A stretch of 9,134 nt of DNA from Gammaproteobacteria bacterium (GCA_016844485.1 JAENIZ010000040.1:1-9134); one strand, 5' to 3'. Shown: positions 1 to 6,743, counted from the stretch's first letter. Program-made: numbers and translations. The notes: generated by a model not told the origin, from the letters alone.

Positions 1-158
1 TAAGTCTTTACATTATGATCAATTTCACTCGCTGATCGCTGGTCCGGTAAGGTTCGATCTTCCACCGGTACGGGATGCCTGGGCTGTGTCGTACAACCGG
101 CAATCAAGAGGCTGGCTACACATAAAATTCCTGCGCTCCTGCGTATTACAGTGACCAT
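1..158 (-). CDS. Outer-membrane lipoprotein, N-terminal fragment (possible LpoP-like PBP1b activator)
   Basis: Fifty-two codons are visible before the window edge cuts the gene. The product begins MVTVIRR, then has a hydrophobic stretch (about residues 9-20) and a lipobox LIAGC with the lipidated cysteine at residue 22. The next residue is Thr rather than Asp, which fits sorting to the outer membrane. The mature part starts with a Pro-rich, charged linker. The ATG at 158 overlaps the last 13 bases of mrcB and is the only start giving a positively charged n-region. There is no clear Shine-Dalgarno, so translation may be coupled to mrcB. The position directly behind mrcB recalls LpoP of Pseudomonas, a TPR lipoprotein that activates PBP1b. 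That link is inference from position and signal peptide, since any TPR region would lie outside the window. Confidence 0.72.
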   Translation of the reverse strand, partial: MVTVIRRSAGILCVASLLIAGCTTQPRHPVPVEDRTLPDQRSASEIDHNVKT

Positions 159-2458
159 GGACGATACGCCGGGAATTTTATTTGTGGTTCCGGTTTTTCA
201 CACTGTATCGATTGTTGCGGCAGATAAGGTTCAATAAAAGGAAATGACTTCGCCCAGGGACATTCCTTCTGAGTTCGCATACCATGAATGATCTTTACCA
301 TGACTACACCCTCGGGAGGAGTCAATGATAATGGTTGAGGATTTATTTTCTGCATAATATCAGTCCACACGGTTAACGCACCGCTTGCCCCGGTCAATCC
401 CGCCGGTTGATTATCATCCCGGCCCAACCAGATAATTGCCAGGATATTATCGCCAAAACCGGCAAACCAACTGTCCCTCAATTCGTCTGTTGTGCCCGTC
501 TTTCCTGCCAATGGCATCATCGCCGGTAATCTCGCAGCGAGCGACCTGGCTGTACCATTGTTGACCACTTCTGTTAACAAAAAATTCGTTATAAATATCG
601 CCCTGCTGTCGATAGTCCGTTTGATATCAAGACTAAAGCGTTGCAATGGCTTGCCATGTTTATCCGATACCTCACGAATGGTCCGCAAGGGGATCTGAAA
701 TCCGTTACTGGCCATGGTCTGATACATCTGTGCGACCTGCAGCGGTGATAATTCCAGGGAACCAAGTAATAATGACGGGTATTCCGGAATTTTGATATCA
801 ACACCTAATTGTTCCAGGGTCGTTTTAATGCGCGGGATACCGAGCTGCATACCCAACTGGACAGTGGCAAGGTTATAGGAATTTACAATTGCGGAATGCA
901 ACGGAATGTCTCCATGAACTTCGCCGTCATAATTTTTTGGCTCCCACGTTTGTCCGTTTTTTTGTTTGATACTGACCGGCTGATCTGCAAGGATCGAGAG
1001 TACGTTATACCTGTCAGGTTGAGACAATGCCGTGAGGTAAACAGCAGGTTTAATCAATGAACCAATCGGGCGTCTGGCATCGAGCGCACGGTTAAATCCG
1101 GTAATTTCCTCCTGTCGATCGCCAATGAGCGCCAGAATCTCTCCCGTCTCTATACTGGTTATTACACCAGCAACCTGGATCGTGCCTTTCTTCAGTCCTC
1201 TTTCCTGCTCCAGCCTGAATAAGCGTTCACGCACCGCTGTCTCAGCAATATCCTGGTAATGAGGATCCAGGGTAGTAAATATTCTCAATCCTTCGGTACG
1301 CAGGTCCTCCGGTTGATAATCATGCAATAACTGCCTGCGCACCAGTTCCTGGTAAGCTGGGTACTTCGCACTACTCCAGCCCGGACTTTCTGCAATATCA
1401 AGCGACGCGGACAGGGCATCATTTGCCTGACCTGCGTTCAGATATCCCAACTCCAGCATCTGTTCGATGACCAGGTTGCGCCGTTGCCGGGCACGATCAG
1501 GATGACTGCGCGGATTATAATATGAGGCACCACGGACCAGACCTACCAGCAGGGCTATCTGATCTACTCTTAATTCATTCAGCGGGCGGGAAAAATAAAA
1601 CTCAGCGGCAGTACCGAAACCGTGGATACCCAGCGCACCATGTTGCCCGAGATAAACTTCATTGATATAAGCGGACAGAATCTCCCGTTTGGAATAATGC
1701 CATTCCAGCAATAATGACATGATTAGCTCATTGAATTTACGCCAGAATGTTCTTTCCTGGCTCAGGAAAAAATTCTTGATCAGTTGCTGGGTAAGCGTGC
1801 TGCCCCCCTGCCTGATGCTGCCCGTTCGAATATTGACCCAGCCGGCACGTAAAATCCCCACCGGATCGATGCCAAAGTGATTGAAAAAGTGTCGATCTTC
1901 AACTGCAATCAGGGAATCCACCAGCAGTTGCGGGACATCTTCATATGCAACCAATGCACGATCTTCCTTGTGTTCCGGATATATCTTGCCAATCAACAGG
2001 GGATCAATTCGCACCACCGGGACGGGTTCCGCACCGGACAGATCTTCCAGATCCAGGATCTGATCACCTGCAAACCTCAGCAAGATTCTCCGGGATGGCT
2101 CTACACCATCCCAAAATTCAAATGTGCGATTTATAAACTCTAGTTTTTCCCCCGCTGATGCATATTCTCCGGGTGTGGATGGCCGCTGCACACGATGATA
2201 TCCAAGTGACTGCAATTCCTGCACGAGTGCATGACGGCTGATCTTCAAACCGCTGTACAATTCCAGGGGCCGTGCATAAACACGTGCCGGCAATGACCAG
2301 CGCTTGCCTTCAAATTCCGTGCGTATGCGGTGATCCATCCATATGACATATGTCGCACTGCAAAAGAAAAAGATGATAAACATCTGAAGTAACCACAAAC
2401 CGCGGGCAGAGTTGGAGCGTTTATGGCTACGCTGAGTGCGCTTGGATTTGCGTGGCAT
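146..2458 (-). CDS. mrcB: Penicillin-binding protein 1B (bifunctional transglycosylase/transpeptidase)
   Basis: A class A PBP of 770 residues that polymerises lipid II into glycan strands and cross-links the peptides at the inner membrane. It has a short basic cytosolic tail (1-20), one membrane span (about 21-41) and a UB2H-like region (about 55-140). The GT51 domain follows (about 160-340), with EDRHFF (catalytic Glu187), GGSTLTQQ (218-225) and INEVYLGQ (second Glu267). The transpeptidase domain (about 420-700) shows all three motifs: SLIK with nucleophile Ser467, SYN at 527-529 and KTGT at 653-656. Two C-terminal cysteines (733, 753) could form a disulfide like that known in E. coli PBP1b. 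An in-frame TAA two codons upstream makes this ATG the first possible start, though it lacks a good Shine-Dalgarno. The UB2H domain, the known docking site for LpoB, separates it from PBP1a. It is somewhat shorter than the 844-residue E. coli protein, mainly at the N-terminus. Confidence 0.97.
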   Translation of the reverse strand: MPRKSKRTQRSHKRSNSARGLWLLQMFIIFFFCSATYVIWMDHRIRTEFEGKRWSLPARVYARPLELYSGLKISRHALVQELQSLGYHRVQRPSTPGEYASAGEKLEFINRTFEFWDGVEPSRRILLRFAGDQILDLEDLSGAEPVPVVRIDPLLIGKIYPEHKEDRALVAYEDVPQLLVDSLIAVEDRHFFNHFGIDPVGILRAGWVNIRTGSIRQGGSTLTQQLIKNFFLSQERTFWRKFNELIMSLLLEWHYSKREILSAYINEVYLGQHGALGIHGFGTAAEFYFSRPLNELRVDQIALLVGLVRGASYYNPRSHPDRARQRRNLVIEQMLELGYLNAGQANDALSASLDIAESPGWSSAKYPAYQELVRRQLLHDYQPEDLRTEGLRIFTTLDPHYQDIAETAVRERLFRLEQERGLKKGTIQVAGVITSIETGEILALIGDRQEEITGFNRALDARRPIGSLIKPAVYLTALSQPDRYNVLSILADQPVSIKQKNGQTWEPKNYDGEVHGDIPLHSAIVNSYNLATVQLGMQLGIPRIKTTLEQLGVDIKIPEYPSLLLGSLELSPLQVAQMYQTMASNGFQIPLRTIREVSDKHGKPLQRFSLDIKRTIDSRAIFITNFLLTEVVNNGTARSLAARLPAMMPLAGKTGTTDELRDSWFAGFGDNILAIIWLGRDDNQPAGLTGASGALTVWTDIMQKINPQPLSLTPPEGVVMVKIIHGMRTQKECPWAKSFPFIEPYLPQQSIQCEKPEPQIKFPAYRPWSL

Positions 2459-2523
2459 GAATTAACAAATAGTTTCAGGTACAACTGATTGGATTACAGA
2501 AACAACACTGTTTCCGCCGTTAC
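2459..2523. other. mrcB upstream region
   Basis: This short gap lies between the terminator of the histone-like gene and the mrcB start. Because a good terminator precedes it, mrcB should have its own promoter here, but I see no convincing -35/-10 pair. The bases before the ATG are AT-rich and lack a Shine-Dalgarno. Confidence 0.4.
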
Positions 2524-2555
2524 TAAATAAAAAGGCCCCATCGTGGTGGGGCCTT
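2524..2555 (-). terminator. Intrinsic terminator after the histone-like gene
   Basis: On the minus strand a perfect 9-bp stem AAGGCCCCA/TGGGGCCTT (2555-2547 with 2540-2532) encloses a 6-nt loop and runs into TTTTTATTT. It starts about 36 nt past the last stop codon of the basic-protein gene and separates it from mrcB. On the plus strand the stem is followed by only a weak T-rich stretch, so the main direction is minus. Confidence 0.9.
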
Positions 2556-2591
2556 GAATTTTATCGGGTTCAACGGCACTGTCAGTGATAC

Positions 2592-2841
2592 TTATAATCC
2601 TGACTTTCCCGCCAGCATTCTGGCGATTTGCCGTCTTCGAACCCTCCTCGCCTTGATTTTGGCTCTCGCTTCGGCCCTGCGTATTCTGTCCCGCTGAGCC
2701 GGAGTTAATGACGAGGTTTTATCTTTTTTTGCTGCGTCTTTTGGCTTTTTTCTTGACCGTCCTTTTGGCCTTTTTCTTAGCAGGTTTCCGTTTTGCAGCG
2801 CGCTTCTTTGAGGTACGTTTCTTTGCAGTCTTTTTTGCCAT
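2592..2841 (-). CDS. Small Lys/Arg-rich histone H1-like protein, reading frame split at an A7 run
   Basis: From the ATG at 2841, preceded by GGGGAG with 8-nt spacing, the frame encodes 40 residues beginning MAKKTAKKRT, composed almost wholly of Lys, Arg and Ala. It stops at TAA (2719-2721). The next frame is open from there to 2592 and encodes a tail with the same character, including LTPAQRDRIRRAEARAKIKA and ending MLAGKSGL. The switch falls at seven A (2730-2724). One A fewer would give ...RRSKKDKTSS..., a continuous protein of about 82 residues. The composition resembles bacterial histone-H1-like, nucleoid-associated proteins (eukaryotic H1 C-terminal type), so DNA binding is the likely role. 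The split may be a real mutation, transcriptional slippage or a homopolymer sequencing error. A 104-residue frame with a TTG start at 2906 exists, but its first half is out of the natural frame. The gene has its own leader and terminator. Confidence 0.7.
2724..2730 (-). other. A7 homopolymer at the frame break
   Basis: The minus strand reads AGC AAA AAA AGA TAA in the starting frame. Moving the frame forward one base within or around the run gives AAA AAA GAT AAA ACC and enters the long basic tail. A polymerase slip that loses one A, or gains two, would join the halves. Confidence 0.6.
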
Positions 2842-2849
2842 GATTTAGA

Positions 2850-2855
2850 CTCCCC
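2850..2855 (-). promoter_or_regulatory. Ribosome binding site of the histone-like gene
   Basis: GGGGAG lies 8 nt before the ATG at 2841. It decides the start: the upstream TTG at 2906 in the other frame has no such signal. Confidence 0.75.
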
Positions 2856-2917
2856 TAGAATCTGAAATGGATTGGAACAACAACATATATACAACACAAT
2901 TAACAACCTCGCACACT

Positions 2918-2946
2918 ATTATAGTAATGTTTTTTATTATTGCTAT
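2918..2946 (-). promoter_or_regulatory. Candidate sigma-70 promoter of the histone-like gene
   Basis: A perfect TATAAT (2923-2918) has a poor -35 (ATAGCA, 2946-2941) at 17-bp spacing, with A-tracts upstream that could act as an UP element. Transcription would start near 2911, giving a leader of about 70 nt. This is inferred from the pattern only. Confidence 0.45.
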
Positions 2947-3069
2947 GTTTTTTTTTGAAAATATTTGACAAACTTCGCAAAATTATACACGGAGAAATTT
3001 TTTTAGCGTTTTTTGCAACATCACGCCAATCATTTCATTCATTAAATACCCGGTATCATCACCATAATT
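2947..3069. other. AT-rich intergenic stretch between adk and the histone-like gene
   Basis: No gene is visible here. The stretch carries several A/T tracts and a second TATAAT on the minus strand (2987-2982) without a well-spaced -35. There is no hairpin followed by T residues after the adk stop, so adk transcripts may read through. Such tracts favour bent DNA and binding of nucleoid proteins. Confidence 0.5.
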
Positions 3070-3726
3070 TCATGCGCGATGTGCGTTGAGTTTCTCCACG
3101 ATCTGTTTTCCGATCTTATTCATATCTCCGATGCCATTAATGCGTATATATCCAACGGATCCGCTTTCTGCCAGACGTGAATAATATTCAATTAACGGGG
3201 CAGTCTGGAGGCGGTAAACCTGAAGGCGATTGCGCACTGTCTCTTCCCTGTCATCGTCGCGCTGGATAAGCGTTTCACCGGTTTCATCATCGAGATTTTT
3301 GACCTTCGGTGGATTAAAAATCACATGATAAGTACGTCCTGAACCGGGGTGCATACGCCGCCCGCTCATGCGCTTGATGATCTCTTCGTCATCAAGCTGT
3401 AATTCGACCACAAAATCGATATCGATACCTGATAATCGCATTTCTTCGGCCTGAACTATGGTCCTGGGAAATCCGTCAAACAGATAACCTGACTTGCAGT
3501 CATTCTCCCTTATACGCTCTTTCACTAACTGTAAAATCAAATCATCTGAGACCAACTCTCCTGCATCCATGATTTTCTTTGCTCTGATTCCGAGAGCCGT
3601 TCCGGCGGTAACCGCTGTGCGCAGCATGTCGCCTGTTGAGATTTGAGGTATGGCAAATGTATGTTTAATAATATTTGCCTGTGTTCCTTTTCCAGCCCCT
3701 GGCGGGCCTAATAAAATGATTTTCAA
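3070..3726 (-). CDS. adk: Adenylate kinase (long form)
   Basis: A cytosolic enzyme that interconverts ATP + AMP and 2 ADP. The 218-residue product matches the long bacterial family. It has a P-loop GPPGAGKGTQ (7-16), the AMP-binding ISTGDMLR (29-36) and DGFPRT (84-89). The LID region (about 120-160) carries RRMHPGSGRTYHV, then FNPPK and DDREETVRNR. The LID has no zinc-binding cysteines, as in E. coli. The start codon is TTG at 3726. It is supported by AAAGGAG 9 nt upstream and by the family N-terminus MxIILLGxPGAGKG, which leaves no room for a later start. The gene stands alone between a divergent neighbour and an AT-rich spacer. Confidence 0.97.
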   Translation of the reverse strand: MKIILLGPPGAGKGTQANIIKHTFAIPQISTGDMLRTAVTAGTALGIRAKKIMDAGELVSDDLILQLVKERIRENDCKSGYLFDGFPRTIVQAEEMRLSGIDIDFVVELQLDDEEIIKRMSGRRMHPGSGRTYHVIFNPPKVKNLDDETGETLIQRDDDREETVRNRLQVYRLQTAPLIEYYSRLAESGSVGYIRINGIGDMNKIGKQIVEKLNAHRA

Positions 3727-3735
3727 TTTATTATT

Positions 3736-3742
3736 CTCCTTT
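3736..3742 (-). promoter_or_regulatory. Ribosome binding site of adk
   Basis: AAAGGAG sits 9 nt before the TTG at 3726. This strong Shine-Dalgarno identifies the rare start codon as genuine. Confidence 0.85.
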
Positions 3743-3756
3743 AAAACACCATAACT

Positions 3757-3765
3757 TGTTAAAAT
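3757..3765 (+). promoter_or_regulatory. Candidate extended -10 promoter of the Mth938-like gene
   Basis: TGTTAAAAT matches a TGn-TAAAAT extended -10 in the 73-bp divergent gap. It would start transcription near 3772, about 28 nt before the GTG. No matching -35 is clear, as is common for extended -10 sites. Confidence 0.35.
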
Positions 3766-3799
3766 ACATGCCGTTCACCGGCAAATGACATAATTCATC

Positions 3800-4180
3800 G
3801 TGAAAATTGAGCTTGATAGTTCCCCAGCCAGTAAATACCGGATCGACTCCTATAAAAAGGGGCTGATATCCGTAAATGGTGAACACTACACATCGAGTTT
3901 GATCATCACAACTGCCCAGTTAATTCCCGACTGGCCGCCGCAGAGGGTTGCTGATCTCGCATTGCAACATATCGAACAGATCACTGCGCTGGCGCCAGAG
4001 ATTATTATTATTGGGACAGGGAATCAAATATGTTTCCTTTCCCCGGAACTTATTTCCCCGATGGAAAAATTAAATATCGGGTTTGAGGTGATGGATACCG
4101 GCGCCGCCTGCCGCTGTTATAACCTGCTTATCAGTGAAGGGCGTGAAGTCGCGGCGGGTCTCATTGTGATCAAAGACTGA
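3800..4180 (+). CDS. Mth938/NDUFAF3-like domain protein (DUF498)
   Basis: A 126-residue soluble protein made of a single Mth938-like domain. Visible family marks are GTG in IIIIGTGNQ (about 70-78), a Ser-Pro-Glu-Leu segment shortly after, and MDTGAACRCYNLLISEGREVAAGL near the C-terminus. The mitochondrial relative NDUFAF3 assists complex I assembly, but the bacterial role is not settled, so I assign no function. The start is GTG at 3800: an in-frame TAA lies three codons upstream and no other start keeps the domain complete. There is no evident Shine-Dalgarno. It is the only plus-strand gene, divergent from adk and convergent with rpoS, 10 bp apart. Confidence 0.88.
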   Translation: MKIELDSSPASKYRIDSYKKGLISVNGEHYTSSLIITTAQLIPDWPPQRVADLALQHIEQITALAPEIIIIGTGNQICFLSPELISPMEKLNIGFEVMDTGAACRCYNLLISEGREVAAGLIVIKD

Positions 4181-4190
4181 ATGATGAACC

Positions 4191-5222
4191 TCATTGCTCC
4201 ATGAATAACGTATCCAGGGAAAATCCTTCGCGTTCGAGTATCTGCCTTAAGCGCTTGATGGCCTCGATCTGAATCTGTCTCACTCTTTCCCGCGTCACCC
4301 CAAGCTCGTTGCCAATTTCTTCAAGCGTGGCGACCTCGCGTCCATGCAGTCCGAAACGGCGTTCCACCACAGCGCATTGCTTGTCACTCAATTGTGACAA
4401 CCAGGTATCGATATGCCTCTGCACATCCGTGTTCTGTAATAACAGGGAAGGATCCGTATTCTGTTCGTCCGGAATGGTATCCAGCAATGATTTATCCGTA
4501 TCGCGGCCTGTCGGCATATCCACCGAGGTCACCCGCTCATTAAGGCCAAGCATGCGTTTCACTTCTTCAAGCGGTCTGTCCAGCATTTGTGCGACATCTT
4601 CAGGATTGGGTTCACGATCCAGCGACTGTGCGAGTTTACGGGCGGCCCGTAAATAGATGTTAATTTCCTTGACGACATGTATGGGGAGACGGACAGTGCG
4701 TGTCTGATTCATCAAGGCCCGTTCGATAGTTTGCCTTATCCACCATGTAGCGTAAGTGGAAAATCGAAATCCCTTTTCAGGATCAAATTTCTCGACGGCA
4801 CGGATAAGGCCGAGATTGCCTTCTTCAATCAGATCGAGCAGCGCCAGGCCGCGATTCATATAGCGTCTGGCGATCTTGACGACCAGACGCAGATTGCTTT
4901 CAATCATGCGCCTGCGCGCTTCTTCATCACCCCTCAGGGCCTTACGGGCAAAATAGACTTCTTCAGCAGCGGTTAATAGCGGGGAAAATCCGATTTCACT
5001 CAAATAGATGCGGGTTGCATCAAGATCACCCTGCGGGATCGTACCGGCGATATATTCATGCTTGTCATCACTCCCTGTTTCTTCTTCTTTTTCTTCTTCT
5101 TTTTCTTTTTCTTCATCCGTCATATCCAGTTCGTCCGGATCGTCATTACCATCCGGATCAATTAATTCAGGATCACCATTTTTTTTCACATCATCAGAAC
5201 CTTGAGATTTTGTGGTAGGCAT
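4191..5222 (-). CDS. rpoS: RNA polymerase sigma factor RpoS (sigma-S)
   Basis: This sigma factor directs RNA polymerase to stationary-phase and general stress genes. Of 343 residues, region 1.2 starts at DATRIYLSEIG (68-78) and region 2 covers about 100-170, with NLRLVVKIARRY and the -10-reading FSTYATWWIRQTIERA. Region 3.0 carries RLPIHVVKEINIYLR, where Lys185 aligns with E. coli Lys173, the RssB recognition residue. Region 4 ends in the helix-turn-helix LGVTRERVRQIQ. The RpoS-type LPIHVVKE, PLLTAAEEVYFARKALRGD and the nlpD neighbour separate it from RpoD and RpoH. The N-terminal tail is odd: 22 of about 40 residues (17-56) are Asp or Glu, partly encoded by a tandem repeat. The start follows the nlpD stop by 26 bp with no strong Shine-Dalgarno, so RNA-level control is plausible. 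Confidence 0.96.
   Translation of the reverse strand: MPTTKSQGSDDVKKNGDPELIDPDGNDDPDELDMTDEEKEKEEEKEEETGSDDKHEYIAGTIPQGDLDATRIYLSEIGFSPLLTAAEEVYFARKALRGDEEARRRMIESNLRLVVKIARRYMNRGLALLDLIEEGNLGLIRAVEKFDPEKGFRFSTYATWWIRQTIERALMNQTRTVRLPIHVVKEINIYLRAARKLAQSLDREPNPEDVAQMLDRPLEEVKRMLGLNERVTSVDMPTGRDTDKSLLDTIPDEQNTDPSLLLQNTDVQRHIDTWLSQLSDKQCAVVERRFGLHGREVATLEEIGNELGVTRERVRQIQIEAIKRLRQILEREGFSLDTLFMEQ
5078..5114 (-). repeat. 12-bp GAA-rich tandem repeat inside rpoS
   Basis: On the minus strand a unit of GAAGAAGAAAAA (coding EEEK) appears about twice, with a shorter degenerate unit beside it, within codons 37-48. Repeat copies change length in steps of four residues without breaking the frame. It accounts for part of the acidic tail. 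Confidence 0.75.
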
Positions 5223-5248
5223 GATTGAACAATTAGCCTGGTGCTGAA

Positions 5249-6088
5249 CTAAAGTTTGGGTAGATGATTTAGCGGGTTTTCCGGTTGGCCATTCTTGCGT
5301 ATTTCAAAATGTAATAAAGCGCGTCCATCGTTCGTTCGTCCCATCTGGGCAATTTGCTGATCTGCAACGACTCGATCACCTTCTTTGACAAGCAACTGGC
5401 TGTTATGCGCATAAGCACTTAAATACGTGTCATTATGCTTAATGATGATAAGCCTTCCATAACCCAGAAGTCCACTTCCACTATAGACAACCTCTCCCGG
5501 TGCAGAGGCATTGATCTGTTGCCCGATTTGTCCTGCAATATCGATGCCTTTTTTCGAGATCGGTGTATCTGATTTAATAATATCTCCGCGCGTCGGCCAT
5601 GACCAGCGTATTGGCCCGGATACTGATTCAACCTGTGATTTCTGTTGTGCTGTCTTTGCCTGTTTTATCACCGGCTCATTTTTTATTGTTGCATCTGTTC
5701 CGGTCGTGGATTTTTTGGTGACAATTGGACCGGGTGTCAGCGGTTGAACCTCATTTTTGAATGTCTTGGTCTCGCCTTGCGGAGGGGATTGCAGGCGTAT
5801 TATTTGCCCGGGATAAATCACATAGGGAGAAGTAATCCCATTCCAGTGTGCAACATCCCGGTAATCAAAGCCATAATTCCACGCAATGGAATACAGCGTA
5901 TCCCCACTGACAACCAGATGCTGTCTTGCATTTTGCTGGGCGACACCGGTTTGTTTTGGCTGTTGCAATGATGTTGCCGGGGTTGATTGATCAGGTTCTT
6001 CGCGGGTGGATACCGGTGCATGGACATTACGGTTACAGGCACTCAATAACAGACACCACAGGACAAATGCTCTGCCAATGTATTGCAT
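5249..6088 (-). CDS. nlpD: NlpD murein hydrolase activator lipoprotein (LysM + degenerate M23)
   Basis: An outer-membrane lipoprotein expected to activate the septal amidase AmiC during daughter-cell separation. The 279-residue product has a signal peptide with lipobox LLSAC (Cys18). A LysM peptidoglycan-binding domain follows (about 57-100, HLVVSGDTLYSIAWNYG), then a low-complexity Thr/Lys/Gln linker (about 101-155). A LytM/M23 domain occupies 162-276. Metal-binding residues are lost: KKGIDIAG lacks the first His of the HxxxD motif, and ALLHFEIR has Leu in place of the first His of HxH. This is the activator, not the hydrolase, pattern, as in E. coli NlpD. The ATG lies 6 bp after the pcm stop with only a weak Shine-Dalgarno, so it is probably co-transcribed with pcm. 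The gene body probably also carries an rpoS promoter. Confidence 0.94.
   Translation of the reverse strand: MQYIGRAFVLWCLLLSACNRNVHAPVSTREEPDQSTPATSLQQPKQTGVAQQNARQHLVVSGDTLYSIAWNYGFDYRDVAHWNGITSPYVIYPGQIIRLQSPPQGETKTFKNEVQPLTPGPIVTKKSTTGTDATIKNEPVIKQAKTAQQKSQVESVSGPIRWSWPTRGDIIKSDTPISKKGIDIAGQIGQQINASAPGEVVYSGSGLLGYGRLIIIKHNDTYLSAYAHNSQLLVKEGDRVVADQQIAQMGRTNDGRALLHFEIRKNGQPENPLNHLPKL
5577..5605 (-). promoter_or_regulatory. Candidate rpoS promoter inside nlpD
   Basis: TGGTCA (5605-5600) and TATTAT (5582-5577) are spaced by exactly 17 bp, matching consensus in 4 and 5 of 6 positions. Transcription from here would give rpoS a leader of roughly 350 nt. In E. coli the main rpoS promoter likewise lies inside nlpD and gives a long regulated leader. 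The match is by eye and such matches arise by chance. Confidence 0.35.
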
Positions 6089-6094
6089 TACCAG

Positions 6095-6727
6095 CTAACC
6101 AACACCTTCCAACATGGGGACAAAACTGACCAGGTCCAGCTGTTCCTTCTGAAAACCATCGTCTGTCCTGGTAATCAGCAATAATTTCTGCTGGCCCGCC
6201 TTGCCCACCGGGATGATCAAACGCCCATGTTCTGCAAGTTGTTCCAGCAACGTCTGTGGTACGCCAATGGGCGCTGCCGAGACAATAATTCCATCATATG
6301 GCGCATGTTCCGGCCAACCATGATTACCATCACCGTGTTTGCAACGGACATTGCGGAATTTGAGTGCGCGAATATTTTCACGTGCCTTATTTAACAAGGC
6401 GTCTATTCGCTCAATGCTGTATACCTTGCCTACCAGCTGTGCCAGAATCGCAGTCTGATAACCGCAACCCGTGCCTACTTCCAATACCTTGTCAGGAACA
6501 CCTTTTTCCAGTAATGCCTCGGTCATTTTAGCCACGATATAAGGCTGTGAAATTGTCTGGTTGTATCCAATCGGTAAAGCGGTATTTTCATAGGAGCGGC
6601 TGGCAAGTGCCTCATCAACAAAAATATGCCGTGGCGTATTTCTGATCACATCGAGCACTGCATCAGATTGTATCCCCATGCTCTGCAATCTCAGGATCAG
6701 ACGCTCGCGCGTCCTTTGTGATGTCAT
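6095..6727 (-). CDS. pcm: Protein-L-isoaspartate O-methyltransferase
   Basis: This enzyme uses S-adenosylmethionine to methylate isoaspartyl residues of aged proteins and start their repair. In the 210-residue form it shows the family signature ALPIGYNQTISQPYIVAKM (about 50-68), SAM motif I LEVGTGCGYQTA (82-93) and the acidic strand end YSIERI. A PVG-rich C-terminal part ends in VSFVPMLEGVG. I prefer the ATG at 6727 over the longer frame from 6754: it has AGGGGG 6 nt upstream, and MTSQRTRERL... aligns at once with the E. coli N-terminus. The longer version adds nine residues and overlaps surE by 11 bp. It sits between surE and nlpD in a likely operon of stationary-phase survival genes. Confidence 0.95.
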   Translation of the reverse strand: MTSQRTRERLILRLQSMGIQSDAVLDVIRNTPRHIFVDEALASRSYENTALPIGYNQTISQPYIVAKMTEALLEKGVPDKVLEVGTGCGYQTAILAQLVGKVYSIERIDALLNKARENIRALKFRNVRCKHGDGNHGWPEHAPYDGIIVSAAPIGVPQTLLEQLAEHGRLIIPVGKAGQQKLLLITRTDDGFQKEQLDLVSFVPMLEGVG

Positions 6728-6733
6728 ACCGAT

Positions 6734-6739
6734 CCCCCT
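6734..6739 (-). promoter_or_regulatory. Ribosome binding site that favours the shorter pcm start
   Basis: AGGGGG lies 6 nt before the ATG at 6727 and inside the extra codons of the longer frame. It argues that Met10 of the longer frame is the real start. Confidence 0.65.
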
Positions 6740-6743
6740 GAGA

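Noticed and set aside
25..123. A 32-codon frame starting at an ATG with AGGA upstream, on the minus strand behind mrcB
   Set aside because: It overlaps the lipoprotein signal in another frame, has no recognisable features and ends quickly; the lipobox frame is far more convincing.
2532..2555. Terminator acting on plus-strand transcripts
   Set aside because: There is no plus-strand gene upstream and the stem is followed by GAATTTTAT rather than a firm T run.
2842..2906. N-terminal extension (MLIVLYICCC...) of the basic protein from a TTG
   Set aside because: It runs through the leader and the out-of-frame first half, has no ribosome site, and the composition is unlike the Lys-rich coding frame.
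4178..4196. Hairpin AATGA/TCATT as shared terminator between the Mth938-like gene and rpoS
   Set aside because: The stem is only 5 bp, AT-rich and lacks a T run.
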